DNA from: Siphonodentalium dalli
Taxonomy: Eukaryota; Mollusca; Scaphopoda; Gadilida; Siphonodentaliidae
Assembly (NCBI GenBank): GCA_032622095.1
Contig: CP136069.1
Coordinates: 89,454,618-89,518,617, forward strand
Length of the DNA: 64,000 nt
Direction of reading: 5' to 3'
Under the pieces are notes generated by a model. The model was not told where the DNA came from and ran no database searches. It was given only the letters and a program-made list of their open reading frames with translations. Every line of letters starts with the position of its first letter. The first letter of the stretch is position 1. Made by a program: the position numbers and the translations under genes. Below are positions 12,360 through 23,100 of the stretch, piece after piece.

Positions 12360-13010
12360 AACACACGTGGTTTTCTATCTCTTCTCAGTAACATGCTTCT
12401 GTTGACACACATTTCCTGTAAGTTTCCATATTTATTTGTGAATTGCATGATTTATTAAAATTTGTATATTTATTTGGTTGTTTGTTGAGTTTGTAAACGT
12501 TTGTAAACACCTGAAGTTCCAGTTGCAATTCTGAGAATTCAATGTGAAAGGAAGATTTCCGGGAATTCCCCAACAAGGAAGCCAACTAAACTGAAAGTGC
12601 TTTCTATTTCTTCTAACATGCTTCTGTTCACAAACATTTCCTGTATGCTTCCTTATTTCCTTTAAAAAACGTATGTAAACACATGCAGTTCCAGTTGCAA
12701 TTCCGATAAGTGAAAGGAAGGAAGTTTCCGGGAATTCCATCAATGAAGTATCAAGACGCCGACTAAACACATGGCGTTTGTAATCACCGGCGCAATTGAT
12801 TCCTGGAATTTATGTCAGATTCAGATAATCCTATTGAAAGATCAAATAATATTTCCAGGAATTCTATCAGATTAACAGAATCTGTTGAATTGTGTCAGCT
12901 TCAGAAAATGCAAGTTTGTAAACACCTGCGCAATTATTCCAGTTTCCCAGTCAGTTTGTGTTGAAACCGAAAGTGAAACTAAGATTTTCCGCGAATGACA
13001 TGGGTAGCTC
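12360..13010. repeat. Degenerate direct repeats rich in immune-type transcription factor motifs
   Basis: Two direct copies of about 200 bp (starting near 12389 and 12607) and a weaker third (near 12913) share ACATGCTTCTGTT, GTAAACAC and CAGTTGCAATTC. TTCCNGGAA palindromes occur at 12557, 12726, 12800 and 12853. GGGAATTCC occurs at 12561 and 12730, and GAAACCGAAAGTGAAACT at 12963-12980. No adjacent coding exon was recognised, so a regulatory role is unproven. Confidence 0.45.
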
Positions 13011-13220
13011 TAATTACGCGAGGTTACGGAAAATAGTTCAGAAATAAATCATCAAATTATTGTCTTCGCAACACAAAGTGATTTATTTTGTCTAAATTTA
13101 AATAACCCGTATTTAACAGGTCTTCAATATTTATTCATGCTCCAACTTCTTAGAAATCGCCGGATTCTGGGAAACAAAACAGCTTCTGTGGCGATAACAA
13201 AAGATTAATCAAGTCGCTGC

Positions 13221-13557
13221 AAATATGATATTTTTAAAAATATAATATATATTTCCTTAAAGAAAGCCTGAACACTGAACTATATGGATAGATGTCCTGC
13301 GTTTGTAAAACCATAGTAGAAAAGGGGTTAACTTTTTGTGTGTGGTCGCCTACGGTACCTCGCGGTCTTGCTCGGATTAGTCACGCATGCGCAGTCCCCT
13401 ATAACCGACTGAATCCGCCAGTTTATTTTCAACTCAATCAGGAGATTGGCGAGTTGCGGGGTTGGGAATGGCACCGCCATGGGAGGGCCCTATGATAGTT
13501 CAGTGTTCAGGCTTTCTTTAAGGAAATATATATTATATTTTTAAAAATATCATATTT
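13221..13557. mobile_element. Inverted-repeat element with 63-bp terminal repeats
   Basis: Positions 13221-13283 are the reverse complement of 13495-13557, starting AAATATGATATTTTTAAAAA and containing CTTTAAGGAAA. The inner part 13284-13437 is almost identical, inverted, to the right end of the neighbouring element (18017-18155). No transposase frame; non-autonomous. Confidence 0.8.
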
Positions 13558-14534
13558 CCGCTAAAGGAAGCCGTTCACACTGAACTATATGAATTAGAAT
13601 GCAAGCCCAGGAGGAGGCACGAGCAATAAAGTTAATAGCCAAATTTTGGAGGGAATGCACTCTTCTAAAACAGATTGTACCTAAATATGAACTCTTTAAT
13701 GAATCTGTTATGATTAGGTACGTGAAATAACTCATATAATTAGAGTGCTATATTGCCCAAACATGTACCTCCCCCCTTGTTTTTGGAAGCAACATCCCAG
13801 GTGGTGCCATTCAATTCAGAATTGCGAGCGAACCGAGCAATTCTCTGTTCTTCATCCGTCAGTTCTAAGAATCCAGCCGATTTTGAGATTCGAGGAGACT
13901 AACTCCCTCTCTGCCTTAGCGACATAACGACCTGCACTGGAGGAGGCCCACTCCAAAGATGGCAAGACAACCAACATTAAGAGTTTAACTAACTGCTGTT
14001 CACCAATGCAAATGGCAGATAACCTGATGCCCAATCTATGGTACAGGTATCAAATGGAGAGCCCACCAGCCCCAATGGGTTATACAACTATAAGCGAGTC
14101 AAGCCATCGGATCAGAGGGAGCCCCCACCATTGCATGCTGCAGGTGGTCATGCCCAAGCTAATATCCTGGCCAAGCTGGAGGGTGGGGAGAGGTCATTTT
14201 TCTCCGATCCCTTCACGGAGGAGTGGCAGGCAAGGCCATGTCGTTAATTCGATCGTGACCAGGGGGACTCGGCGCTTTACCTCATGGGTACGGCCCCTGC
14301 CCTACGCTTAAGCTGCCTAAGGCCATCCAGCCGGTGTCGATACGTACGCACTCGATTATTTGGCAGCTTTAGCGCCCAGAACCGCTAGCGTCTGGTGGGG
14401 GCCAAATGGCCTGGAGGTCCCAAGTACCCCTGCAGCTCCACCAGACGTATCCCCACGAATTGATTGAACCAACGAATTGATACGTCACCGGAGGAGCGTG
14501 AACTGGTCCTGCCCTTAGAACAGTTATCACACGT

Positions 14535-15030
14535 TCACATGTCCCTGAGGTACCTATGTATCACAATATACACATTGCGTATATATATATATAAAATTAT
14601 ATAATATATATATCCGGGGGATATACATATTAAGTTTTCCTCATGAGATCATGTCAGAAGGCCCTTCCAAAGCTGCGCCCATCAATCTAATGGGCGGAGC
14701 CAGATCACAGCTCCCTGTCATGATCCAACGTATCACTAAATATAGATATACAACCCCACAGAGAACATGTCTCATGTCTCTGAGGTACCTATGTATCACC
14801 GTTTCACAAGATATCATTGCAGAAACCCGGTGACACAAATCTTTCGCATATATAGATATATAAAATGATATAATAGATATATCATGGTGATATATAAGTC
14901 ATCATGAGATCATGTCAGAAGACCCTACTAAAGCTGCGCCCAACAATTCAATGGTCGGAGCCAGAGCAGAGATCCCTGGCACAATCCAATGTATCATTAA
15001 AGATATATATATAGCCCCTCAGAGAACATG
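14535..15030. repeat. Two imperfect ~240-260 bp direct repeats
   Basis: CTGAGGTACCTATGTATCAC occurs near 14545 and 14780. TCATGAGATCATGTCAGAAG occurs near 14641 and 14902, followed by AAAGCTGCGCCCA in both. TA-rich runs separate the shared blocks. Non-coding, inside the 4.65-kb element. Confidence 0.7.
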
Positions 15031-16789
15031 GCCGAACACCGCAGGTGACCAGAGCATCCGATGAGAAAGCAAACCGCTACTCTCAGGTGCCAAAACAATA
15101 GTGTCGGTACGAGTATTAATTTCGGAGAAATTTCCCAACGAGCACCATCCTTTGGAATGGAGACAGACAGCAAAATGTGCAATCACAAGTATTATGTTCA
15201 GCCTAAATCCACACACATTACTATTATTAGGCCATCACGACCACTAGGAACCTGAGAGCAGTCCGCGTTCCCAGCGGAATACCCACCGCGATCCGATTCT
15301 AAGAAATGAAGGTGCGCCTTCTACAACCGAAATCAGTTCAAATGATGTAAAATGTACTCAGATGATGAACACAGGTAAATTTTCACGGTCACCATACGGA
15401 ATATTCAGGTCTGAGCCTCTGCCCCCCCAAACATGCAGCAGAACGACCTAGGTGTGTGATAGGTCGGTTAGTGTGAAGCATGCAGTAAACTAGGGGAAGA
15501 CCCGCTCTAAAAATGGCTCCCCTAGGAAGGAAAGGAATGAAATTATCATCCTCCTAGTAAAGGATACACATCCCTTTATAATGTTGTTTTATTTTAATTT
15601 GAAGAGCCAAGATAGAGAGGAACTCCCCCGACCTAAGTGGTCCCGCTTATGGCATGTTTAAGGAAGAGACGACAGCATAGACCGAAATGCGCAGTTGGCA
15701 GCATGGCTTCAGGCCCTTATGATCGGGCATCTGTGCCATGGGGATGGGATGCCACTCGAACGGGGTGGTCCCCTGCCTGCGTCTTAGGAAAGGTCGGTAA
15801 TGCTGGTCAATGAGCTTCCTCGAAAGCTTAGCTGGACAGCGCAAACGTCTTCGCCTGTTTTATTGTCTATGTGCCAGATAATCAAATTGATATGGGCAAT
15901 AGAAGTATGAAGAGCCATGCTGATGGCCTCTTGTCGGAAAGGCTATTGGCAGTGGTCGTGGGACACATGGCAATATAAATGCTTTCCATGTAAATATGCT
16001 TCATTCGTGTGTGAAGTATATTCGCCATATCAACGGTATGAAAGGTCGGGACACGTATATATTTTAAAATTCATTGAGACTCCAACTAGTCCATGAATAC
16101 CTTCAAAATACCTACCATGCCCTTTATGAACAATACATGCTGTATTGGATGTACAGCCTGTTCTTGTACCAAGCTCACATTTGATATGGTTACTTGTCAT
16201 AAATAATGTCTCCCCCCACCTTCCTCGTCTTGGAATACCACTGCTATTATATCGTTATTCATTGGGGAACGTCATCCAGGCCACGGTCGCCAGTTATTGC
16301 CAGTGGGCCAGTTACCTGGAGGGGTCAAGTCACCACGACTCTAAATACCTGTCAGGCTGGAATCATTCACATAATTGAATCAAGAAGGGGAAAGGTTGTT
16401 CAATCCAAAGTATCTTCAAATATATTTTTAGATAGTGAAACCATGAGTAAACACATAAGCCTCTTGCCTTACTCTAGAGAATGCAAACCGGAGCACCCAT
16501 GATTTGTAATTTTGTGTCCCAATTAGAGCCATATCCAGAATCGTAGTAATCCAGCCCCCCCCCCCCCCCCCCCCCCGCTTCTTTTCGGTAAACCTACACA
16601 GGAAGGAAAGCAATTATGTTTGTATTCCGGAAGGAGACACCATTTTGTCGAGATACAACCCAGCAATTTTGAAAGGATGGGTTAATTTTTGGATACAATT
16701 CAGAATAACTAAAATCTGGAATTGAGACAATAGTGAAACTGTCATCACGATTAATTTTAGTGTCATGCTTGCAATCATTAAATGCTAGC

Positions 16790-17600
16790 AGTTATAAATT
16801 TTGACAGTGAAGTTGAAGCACTGTACGAGAATCGAATCATGTACTCAACAGAATTCTGACTCCTGTCAGATGTCAATCCCTGTCTGAAATTAATGACACT
16901 AACGAATCTTAGTACGACAACAGTCATTATTTTTCTGATATTGATAAACTGTAGTCTGATAAATTCAAGCGTCGACCAACACATCTAAATCATAGGAGAC
17001 ATGTGTGACAGTATTAAAACAGAAAACACAAAGTATTTTTGTGAAAGCATGTTGTTTAGATGAGATCTAGCGACTCCAGTAGTGTTCTGTAACATGCACA
17101 CACCTAGGTGTGTACATGTGCAGCGTAGTGCACCCACGACAACATACCTGAACAAGTGTTGTAATGGGGAAAATCGGCATTTGCATTCGGATTTTATTCA
17201 GTAATCTCAAATGGGACTTGTTAGCCTGACAAACTTGGTATCGGACCGAGTTCTGATTTCTGTCAGAATACCCTGACCAGGGTGCAATCCCCGGTCCGCT
17301 TGCACATGGCTGAGATTGTTACATTGAAGGTGATGCTCCGTTACGAGAATCAAACCATGAACATAATTATAACACTAGTCCAATATCAATCTCTGTCAAT
17401 TTATTAAAGTAATAATGACACTACTGTTTTTACATTGAATTGATAAACCCAGATGTAAATTGTAATCAACTTTTAAGTTCAAATGTGACCAACACATCTG
17501 GATCAGTTGTATTGAGCCATAAAACAACAAAGTATTATGAGAAAGAATGTAGTTCATAACATTATGATAAATAGCGTCAGTAGCGATGGTAATTATTGCT
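16790..17600. repeat. Diverged ~500-bp spaced direct duplication
   Basis: The block around 16850-17060 (GACCAACACATCT, AACACAAAGTATTTTTGTG) recurs diverged at 17370-17560 (GACCAACACATCT, AACAAAGTATTATGAG), in the same orientation. Part of the 4.65-kb element. Confidence 0.55.
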
Positions 17601-18705
17601 AAATAAATGTCCACGCGTAAATAAATTCCCACGAAATTAGGAGACTTCCGGTAACAAACACGTGGCATTTTTTATATCTGACAAATTATATCATACCTTA
17701 TAGGTTCTATAATAATTACATAGATGAATTGTTCACAATAGTCTATGCGCCTCGTAAGGCCTTGAAATGGCGGCTGATTATGGCGAAATGTCGATTTTCA
17801 GATTCGAAAAATATTAAGTCCGCCGCCTATTCGAAAACACGGAACAATTGTATGTTTTGAAGCGAAACGGTCCGTGAATTCGAAACAATAATTCTAAAAA
17901 CTAACGCGTAGGCGACCAGTAATTATTGTATCGATAAATTGAATTTGTTGTCTAGTTGTTAAACGACAAATTCGGAACAATACTCCCTTTAGACTTCTCT
18001 CTTTGGTAGCAGAAAATAAACTGGCGGATTCAGTCGGTTATAGGGGACTGAGCATGCGTGACTAATCCGAGCAAGACCGCGAGGTACCGTAGGCGACCAC
18101 ACACAAAAAGTTAACCCCTTTTCTACTATGGTTTTACAAACGCAGGACATCTATCCATATAGTTCAGTGTGAACGGCTTCCTTTAGCGGAAATATGCATG
18201 CATTGAGGTGTGAATTTGACCTAATTCCATTAACTGCAGCCGCAGCACAAAATGAAATCATAGCAATGTCAATGAGGTCACTAAAGAAATGCTAGGAGCA
18301 CGTGCTATCAAAACAATAACCTTTGTTGAACTGTCATGTTGCTTGGAGTCATTTGTGAGCGTACCAATTAAAGAAGGTGTCATACACTGTTGGGCTTCAG
18401 TGTTTAATTAAAACTATATTGGGGCTCAATTCAGCAAACATTTACGTTTGACAGTGGCTACTCAATTGTTTTGGTGTGATGTGCACTGATTAATTATCAG
18501 ATCAGATTTTATTTAATTTTTGAAGACACTTTGTTTCCCAAAAATTAATGTTTCATTTAATGAATAGAGTTATGCCTCTTCCCATAGTTCAATATAGTTT
18601 CGTAAATTGCGCTCACAAATATGCATGATATATTGGGAAATCAATTTGATTTTTGTTAGTTTTTCCAGTTGGCTACATGGATAGATGGTTCTTCATATAT
18701 AGAGG

Positions 18706-18847
18706 ATCTCACATGAGTTTCTATTTTATACGGAATTTATCAACCGAGTTCACTAAATTCGATTTGAGCCGAGGTTTACCGAGGCTCAAATAGAATTTAG
18801 AGGACGAGGTTGATAAATTACGTATAAAATAGGACAAGTGTGAGATA
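18706..18847. repeat. Imperfect hairpin MITE
   Basis: The left arm 18706-18773 (ATCTCACATGAG, CTATTTTATACGGAATTTAT) is inverted at 18779-18847. About 68-bp arms with several mismatches and almost no loop. Confidence 0.7.
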
Positions 18848-18849
18848 CC

Positions 18850-20060
18850 TTTTATCACATGATCAAATAAACCCGAAGCAACGCGAAATATTCATCGAAA
18901 ACAACAATCATGAACTACAGCGATCGCAAGTTATTTGAAGAACGCTGTGACGTCATCGCACGCGCTGATATTAAACGTGTCTATTACCGATAATTATGAA
19001 ACTGCTTTTATGGCCAAATTATGTGATAAACCTATTTATTTTGAAACAAACAAAATTACCGAAAATAAACGGCAACTACCGTACATAGAATTATCCCCTT
19101 TCTCATAACGTGAAACAAACAAAATTAATATTTTTATAATTTTATCGGGAAACGTTGGCGTTTTTCTTACCAGTTCTTGGTGGCTATTAACTGATATTTG
19201 GTGGGTAGTTAATGATTATTTGTTTAATATTACATGTGTGTAATGCATTTCTAACTGATTGATTGGATATATTCTAAATATAAACATGTATATAGTGAGT
19301 TTATTATCAATGGGGGTTGTTGCCGTTCCTGACAAGAACATCGTTTTATTCTTGAACATTTTACAATCATAGATGATAATATAATATGGAATAACATTAA
19401 ATTAATATAGATGAAGCTCTTTAGATATTATTTTTTTTAAACAAACTAAATTGATGATGAAATTGAATGAACGAAACATAAACAATTCACTGTATTTCTA
19501 GACTGATGCTGGTGATAGAAAAACGGCTTATGCTTCTTTTTATCGTGATTTCGGCTTTATGCATATTCGGTTAACTGCATAAGAAAAGCCATGCACCGAC
19601 GCTATGCAATAAAGCGAAATTGACTGTAACACAGCTCACAAATTGAAATGCATGCAATTTTTTAGTCTGACCCAATGCGCGAGAGGAAGAGGTAAACTTA
19701 CTGGTTATATAACCTAACCCATACATTATTTTGTTTCAGTTAAGTTATTGCTAGCTCAAAACAATGTTGCTTTTATGCATTATATACCTAAACATAGGGT
19801 TATTTCCCATAGATGAATATGGGTAAAAAAAACAGATGCATAATTTACTGTGCACCTATGTTTTTATTAAATCGAAGGACTGCAATTAGATGCCATTGTT
19901 TTAAATCCAATTCTTCATATCACTCACTAAAAGTTCAACAAAATAGTCCTGTGAATTACAAAGAGATAAAACACAGCATATCTTGTCCTCCTACAATCAG
20001 TTCTTTTGTGTAAAATTTTACTATAAAAGCCATGTAATTATTTCTTAATATCAAGATGTG
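18850..20060. other. AT-rich flank downstream of MTMR9
   Basis: No exon recognised. The part just left of 20066 is the 3' UTR of MTMR9 (minus strand); the rest appears intergenic. Confidence 0.4.
19863..19868 (-). terminator. Candidate MTMR9 polyadenylation signal
   Basis: AATAAA on the minus strand about 200 nt beyond the MTMR9 stop codon, a reasonable 3' UTR length. Such hexamers are common by chance in AT-rich DNA, so this is only positional support. Confidence 0.4.
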
Positions 20061-20065
20061 AAGAA

Positions 20066-20197
20066 TTACCGTCGGAGTTTCTGTGCCTTGTTTGTCAATT
20101 CTTTGTCAAATTCCAGCACTTTGTACACATCTTGCCATGTTTCTTTCTCTCTGTATGGACTAATCTGTGTGCGCATATAGAGATTCCGCCAAACATC
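20066..20197 (-). CDS. MTMR9: MTMR9 coding exon 13 (terminal)
   Basis: Acceptor ATTTTAG; encodes residues 492-534, from DVWRNLYMRTQ to NKAQKLRR, then TAA at 20068-20066. This matches the end of the vertebrate fold but stops about 15 residues earlier, just after the LRR. The bases CG|GTAATT that form the last codon and stop could alternatively act as a splice donor to a further short exon; no such exon was recognised downstream. Confidence 0.85.
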   Translation of the reverse strand, partial: DVWRNLYMRTQISPYREKETWQDVYKVLEFDKELTNKAQKLRR

Positions 20198-23100
20198 CTA
20201 AAATAGTAAATTAGACTATCGAATAAAGTTGTCCAACATAGAACGATTTGTCAGAAATACTGATCACAATAATAACTAGAATGCACTCAGAGAGATGCCA
20301 ACGTGCGCAAAAATGTAATAAACAATAATTTCACTGTATTTTACTTAATTTATTTAATTTAATTTAATGTTAGAAAAATTACCATTTCTCATTTCATCAC
20401 AGATAAATGCAAATTACTATATTAATCATTTAAGTAATTAAAACCAATTCCATGTTGCCGAAAGGATGAGACTTTAATATCGATTACATTTTTTTCAGCG
20501 GCATATTTTGATTTTCATTTTCCGATAGTCAAAGTTGACCAAAGGAGCAATTATAAGAAATAATTAATACTATTTGTGTAAATATTGATAGCAGCCAATA
20601 TGCAACAATAAATATCAATAATTAATCAATAACGATCATTTTATGTAATAATAAACTCTTGTGATTGTATGTGATTGTTTATTAGCAAAGCCAACAGTTA
20701 AGTTGGAACATGCAATAACATATATACATACTATACACAGGGCACACATAACATATAAGTCATATCAATAAAAATACATACACACACAATTATATTGTAA
20801 TCCATGATGCCATTTACATTAAAGTGGTATCCTTTTTAAAGATAGTTTTATGAATATGCTTACTTTTTTAAGAAGGCTCAAATATTCAATTGAGAGCAAA
20901 CGATGAAATTTATTCCTGTTAGGGTTCTCCCAGTAATATTTGGGAATGTGGATTTCGCGTAAATCTTGTAACTTTTGGCATAGGATTATAAAGTGATATT
21001 CGTCGCAAGGACTGTTCTCACATAAAACACACTTTAAATTGTCTGCGGAATTTGTGGTTTCTTTTGACCATCTATTTTTTTCTACTGGTAATTTATGATT
21101 AGATGTTCTGATTTTCAATAGGTAATTAGACAAATGAGATGGCAAATAAACTAAATAGCTAATCATTTTCATGGACTGCTTTATGTCTCTGTAAAATATG
21201 GCGCGCGATGAAGTAGAAGCATTCAGATTTTCAAAGAGTTGGTGCTCATACTGCTTAATTAGTAGCGATTTTATGTTTCTCAACTCTGTTTTGCTCAGCG
21301 CTTATTGGTTTGTCCACACATGTTCCATGTGTAGGTCATGTAGAATTCCTTCTACAAAACATACCCAATTCATCTTATTTTGCAGTTTTGTATCCCTCTC
21401 GTTTATATATCTGAGTAAAAGAAATATATTCTTGGCTAGCTCTGATCCTTCGTGTGAAACTAGCTTGAACCAGTATGCTAGAGTCCTGTATTTTATTTCA
21501 ATCAATATAGGATATCTACCAAGTTCGGCATAAACCATGTAATTAGGCGTACTAGATTTCATTGAGGTAACTATTTTACAAAATTTCAAATGGAGCGTCT
21601 CGAGACTTTGAACTTTTTCAAAGCACCAAACTTCACTACCATATAACATAATTGGCATAACCATAGCATCGAATAACTTGAATAAGATATCTAAAGGTAA
21701 CCTCAGTTTTCGAGTTCGATTCAGTAGACCGTACATTGCTTTCGTTGCGGTAATTGTGGTGTCTTTAAGAGATTGGCAAAATCTCCCATTGTAGAAGAAC
21801 TTGATACCAAGATATTTAAATTCCTTTACAAATTTTATTTCTTGCCCTCTGTATATAAATATGGGCATATTTCTTGGTAATTTGTTCGTAAATATAATAA
21901 GTTTGGTCTTGGAGAGTATTCACTTCAAGTTTCCATGCCTCGGCGTAGTCGGCAAAGGCTAATAGAGCACGGTGCATATTTTCCTCAGAATCTGACAAGA
22001 TAACCGTATCGTTGGCATATAACAAACATAATATGCTAATAAAACATCCAATATGTTCAAAATATTTCTCATCTAAAAAATGTAGGTTTAAAATGGCACA
22101 ATCGTTTAAAAAACATTGTAAATCGTTTACGAAAAGAGAGAATAAAAGTGGTGACATTGTCTCTCCTTGAAATAAACCTACCTGGCTTATGAAGAAACCT
22201 GACTGAACATTATTATTTTGCACACATAGCTTAATATTCGTATATAAGCTCTGTATGACTCGTAATATTTTACCATTTATATCTGAGTGTATAAGCTTGA
22301 GCCATAGTGCATCTCTCCACACCGTATCAAATGCTTTGCGGAAGTCAATGAATGTGCAATATAGTTTTCGCCTGCTCTTGAGGTATATATTTATTAAGGC
22401 ATGTAATATGAATATATTATCTACAGTTGAATGACCCTTCCGGAATCCCATTTGCGATTTACTTATCGATTCATTATCATCTGCAAAGGAAGTCAACCTG
22501 TTGTTCAGAATGGAGGTAAACAATTTCGCAAAACAGCTTAAAAGTTTGATACCTCTGTAAGATCCGGGTTCATTTGTATCTCCAGACCCTTTGTATACGG
22601 GTTGTATTAATCCTAGTGCCCAGTCTTTTGGGAATAACCCAGTGTTTAGGATTAGATTGAAGAAACGTACGTAGATGCTTATCATTGTATCTTCCGAGGC
22701 TTTAATATATTCGTTAATAATATGATCAGCCCCTCCTGCCTTACCATTCTTTAGTTTAGTTATGGCATTGTGAATTCTTCTTCGGATATAGCACTATTTA
22801 GGTACGAATTGTCATTCGCGTCGAAATCCGCATCGACATACCTGGTGATATCTGAATCGTCTATATTTGCATTCTGGAACTTAAAGTGTTCTTCAAAGTG
22901 TTCAATGGTGATATCATTTCTCCTCTTTTTAGGCCGATTATCGGAACACATCGAGTCAAGTTTGCACCAAAAAGATTTTCCGGAATACTTACTGAATTCC
23001 CGAAGTTCTGATATTTCTGTCTCTCGTGTTTGCTTTATTTTTCTATCCATAATATGTTTATAGCTTGTGCTATAACGGTGTTTGTGTCAACAAATGCATT

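Larger units (their letters stand above)
13551..18196. mobile_element. 4.65-kb element with perfect 41-bp terminal inverted repeats
   Basis: CATATTTCCGCTAAAGGAAG opens a 41-bp end (13551-13591) matched exactly in inverted form at 18156-18196. The ends are related to those of the 13221-13557 element. Inside, 13740-15900 is richer in GC than its surroundings, and 16555-16576 is a run of 22 C. No intact transposase is visible: the longest frames (about 100 codons near 14006-14311 and 16206-16502) match nothing recognised. It could be a non-autonomous or decayed DNA transposon of unknown superfamily. Confidence 0.65.

Noticed and set aside
12432-12770. A 112-codon minus-strand open frame
   Set aside because: It spans the two halves of a local DNA duplication, and its internal repeats mirror the DNA repeats. 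No domain is visible.
14006-14311. A 101-codon frame in the GC-rich interior of the 4.65-kb element
   Set aside because: Two frames are open over the same GC-rich region and neither resembles a transposase or any known family.
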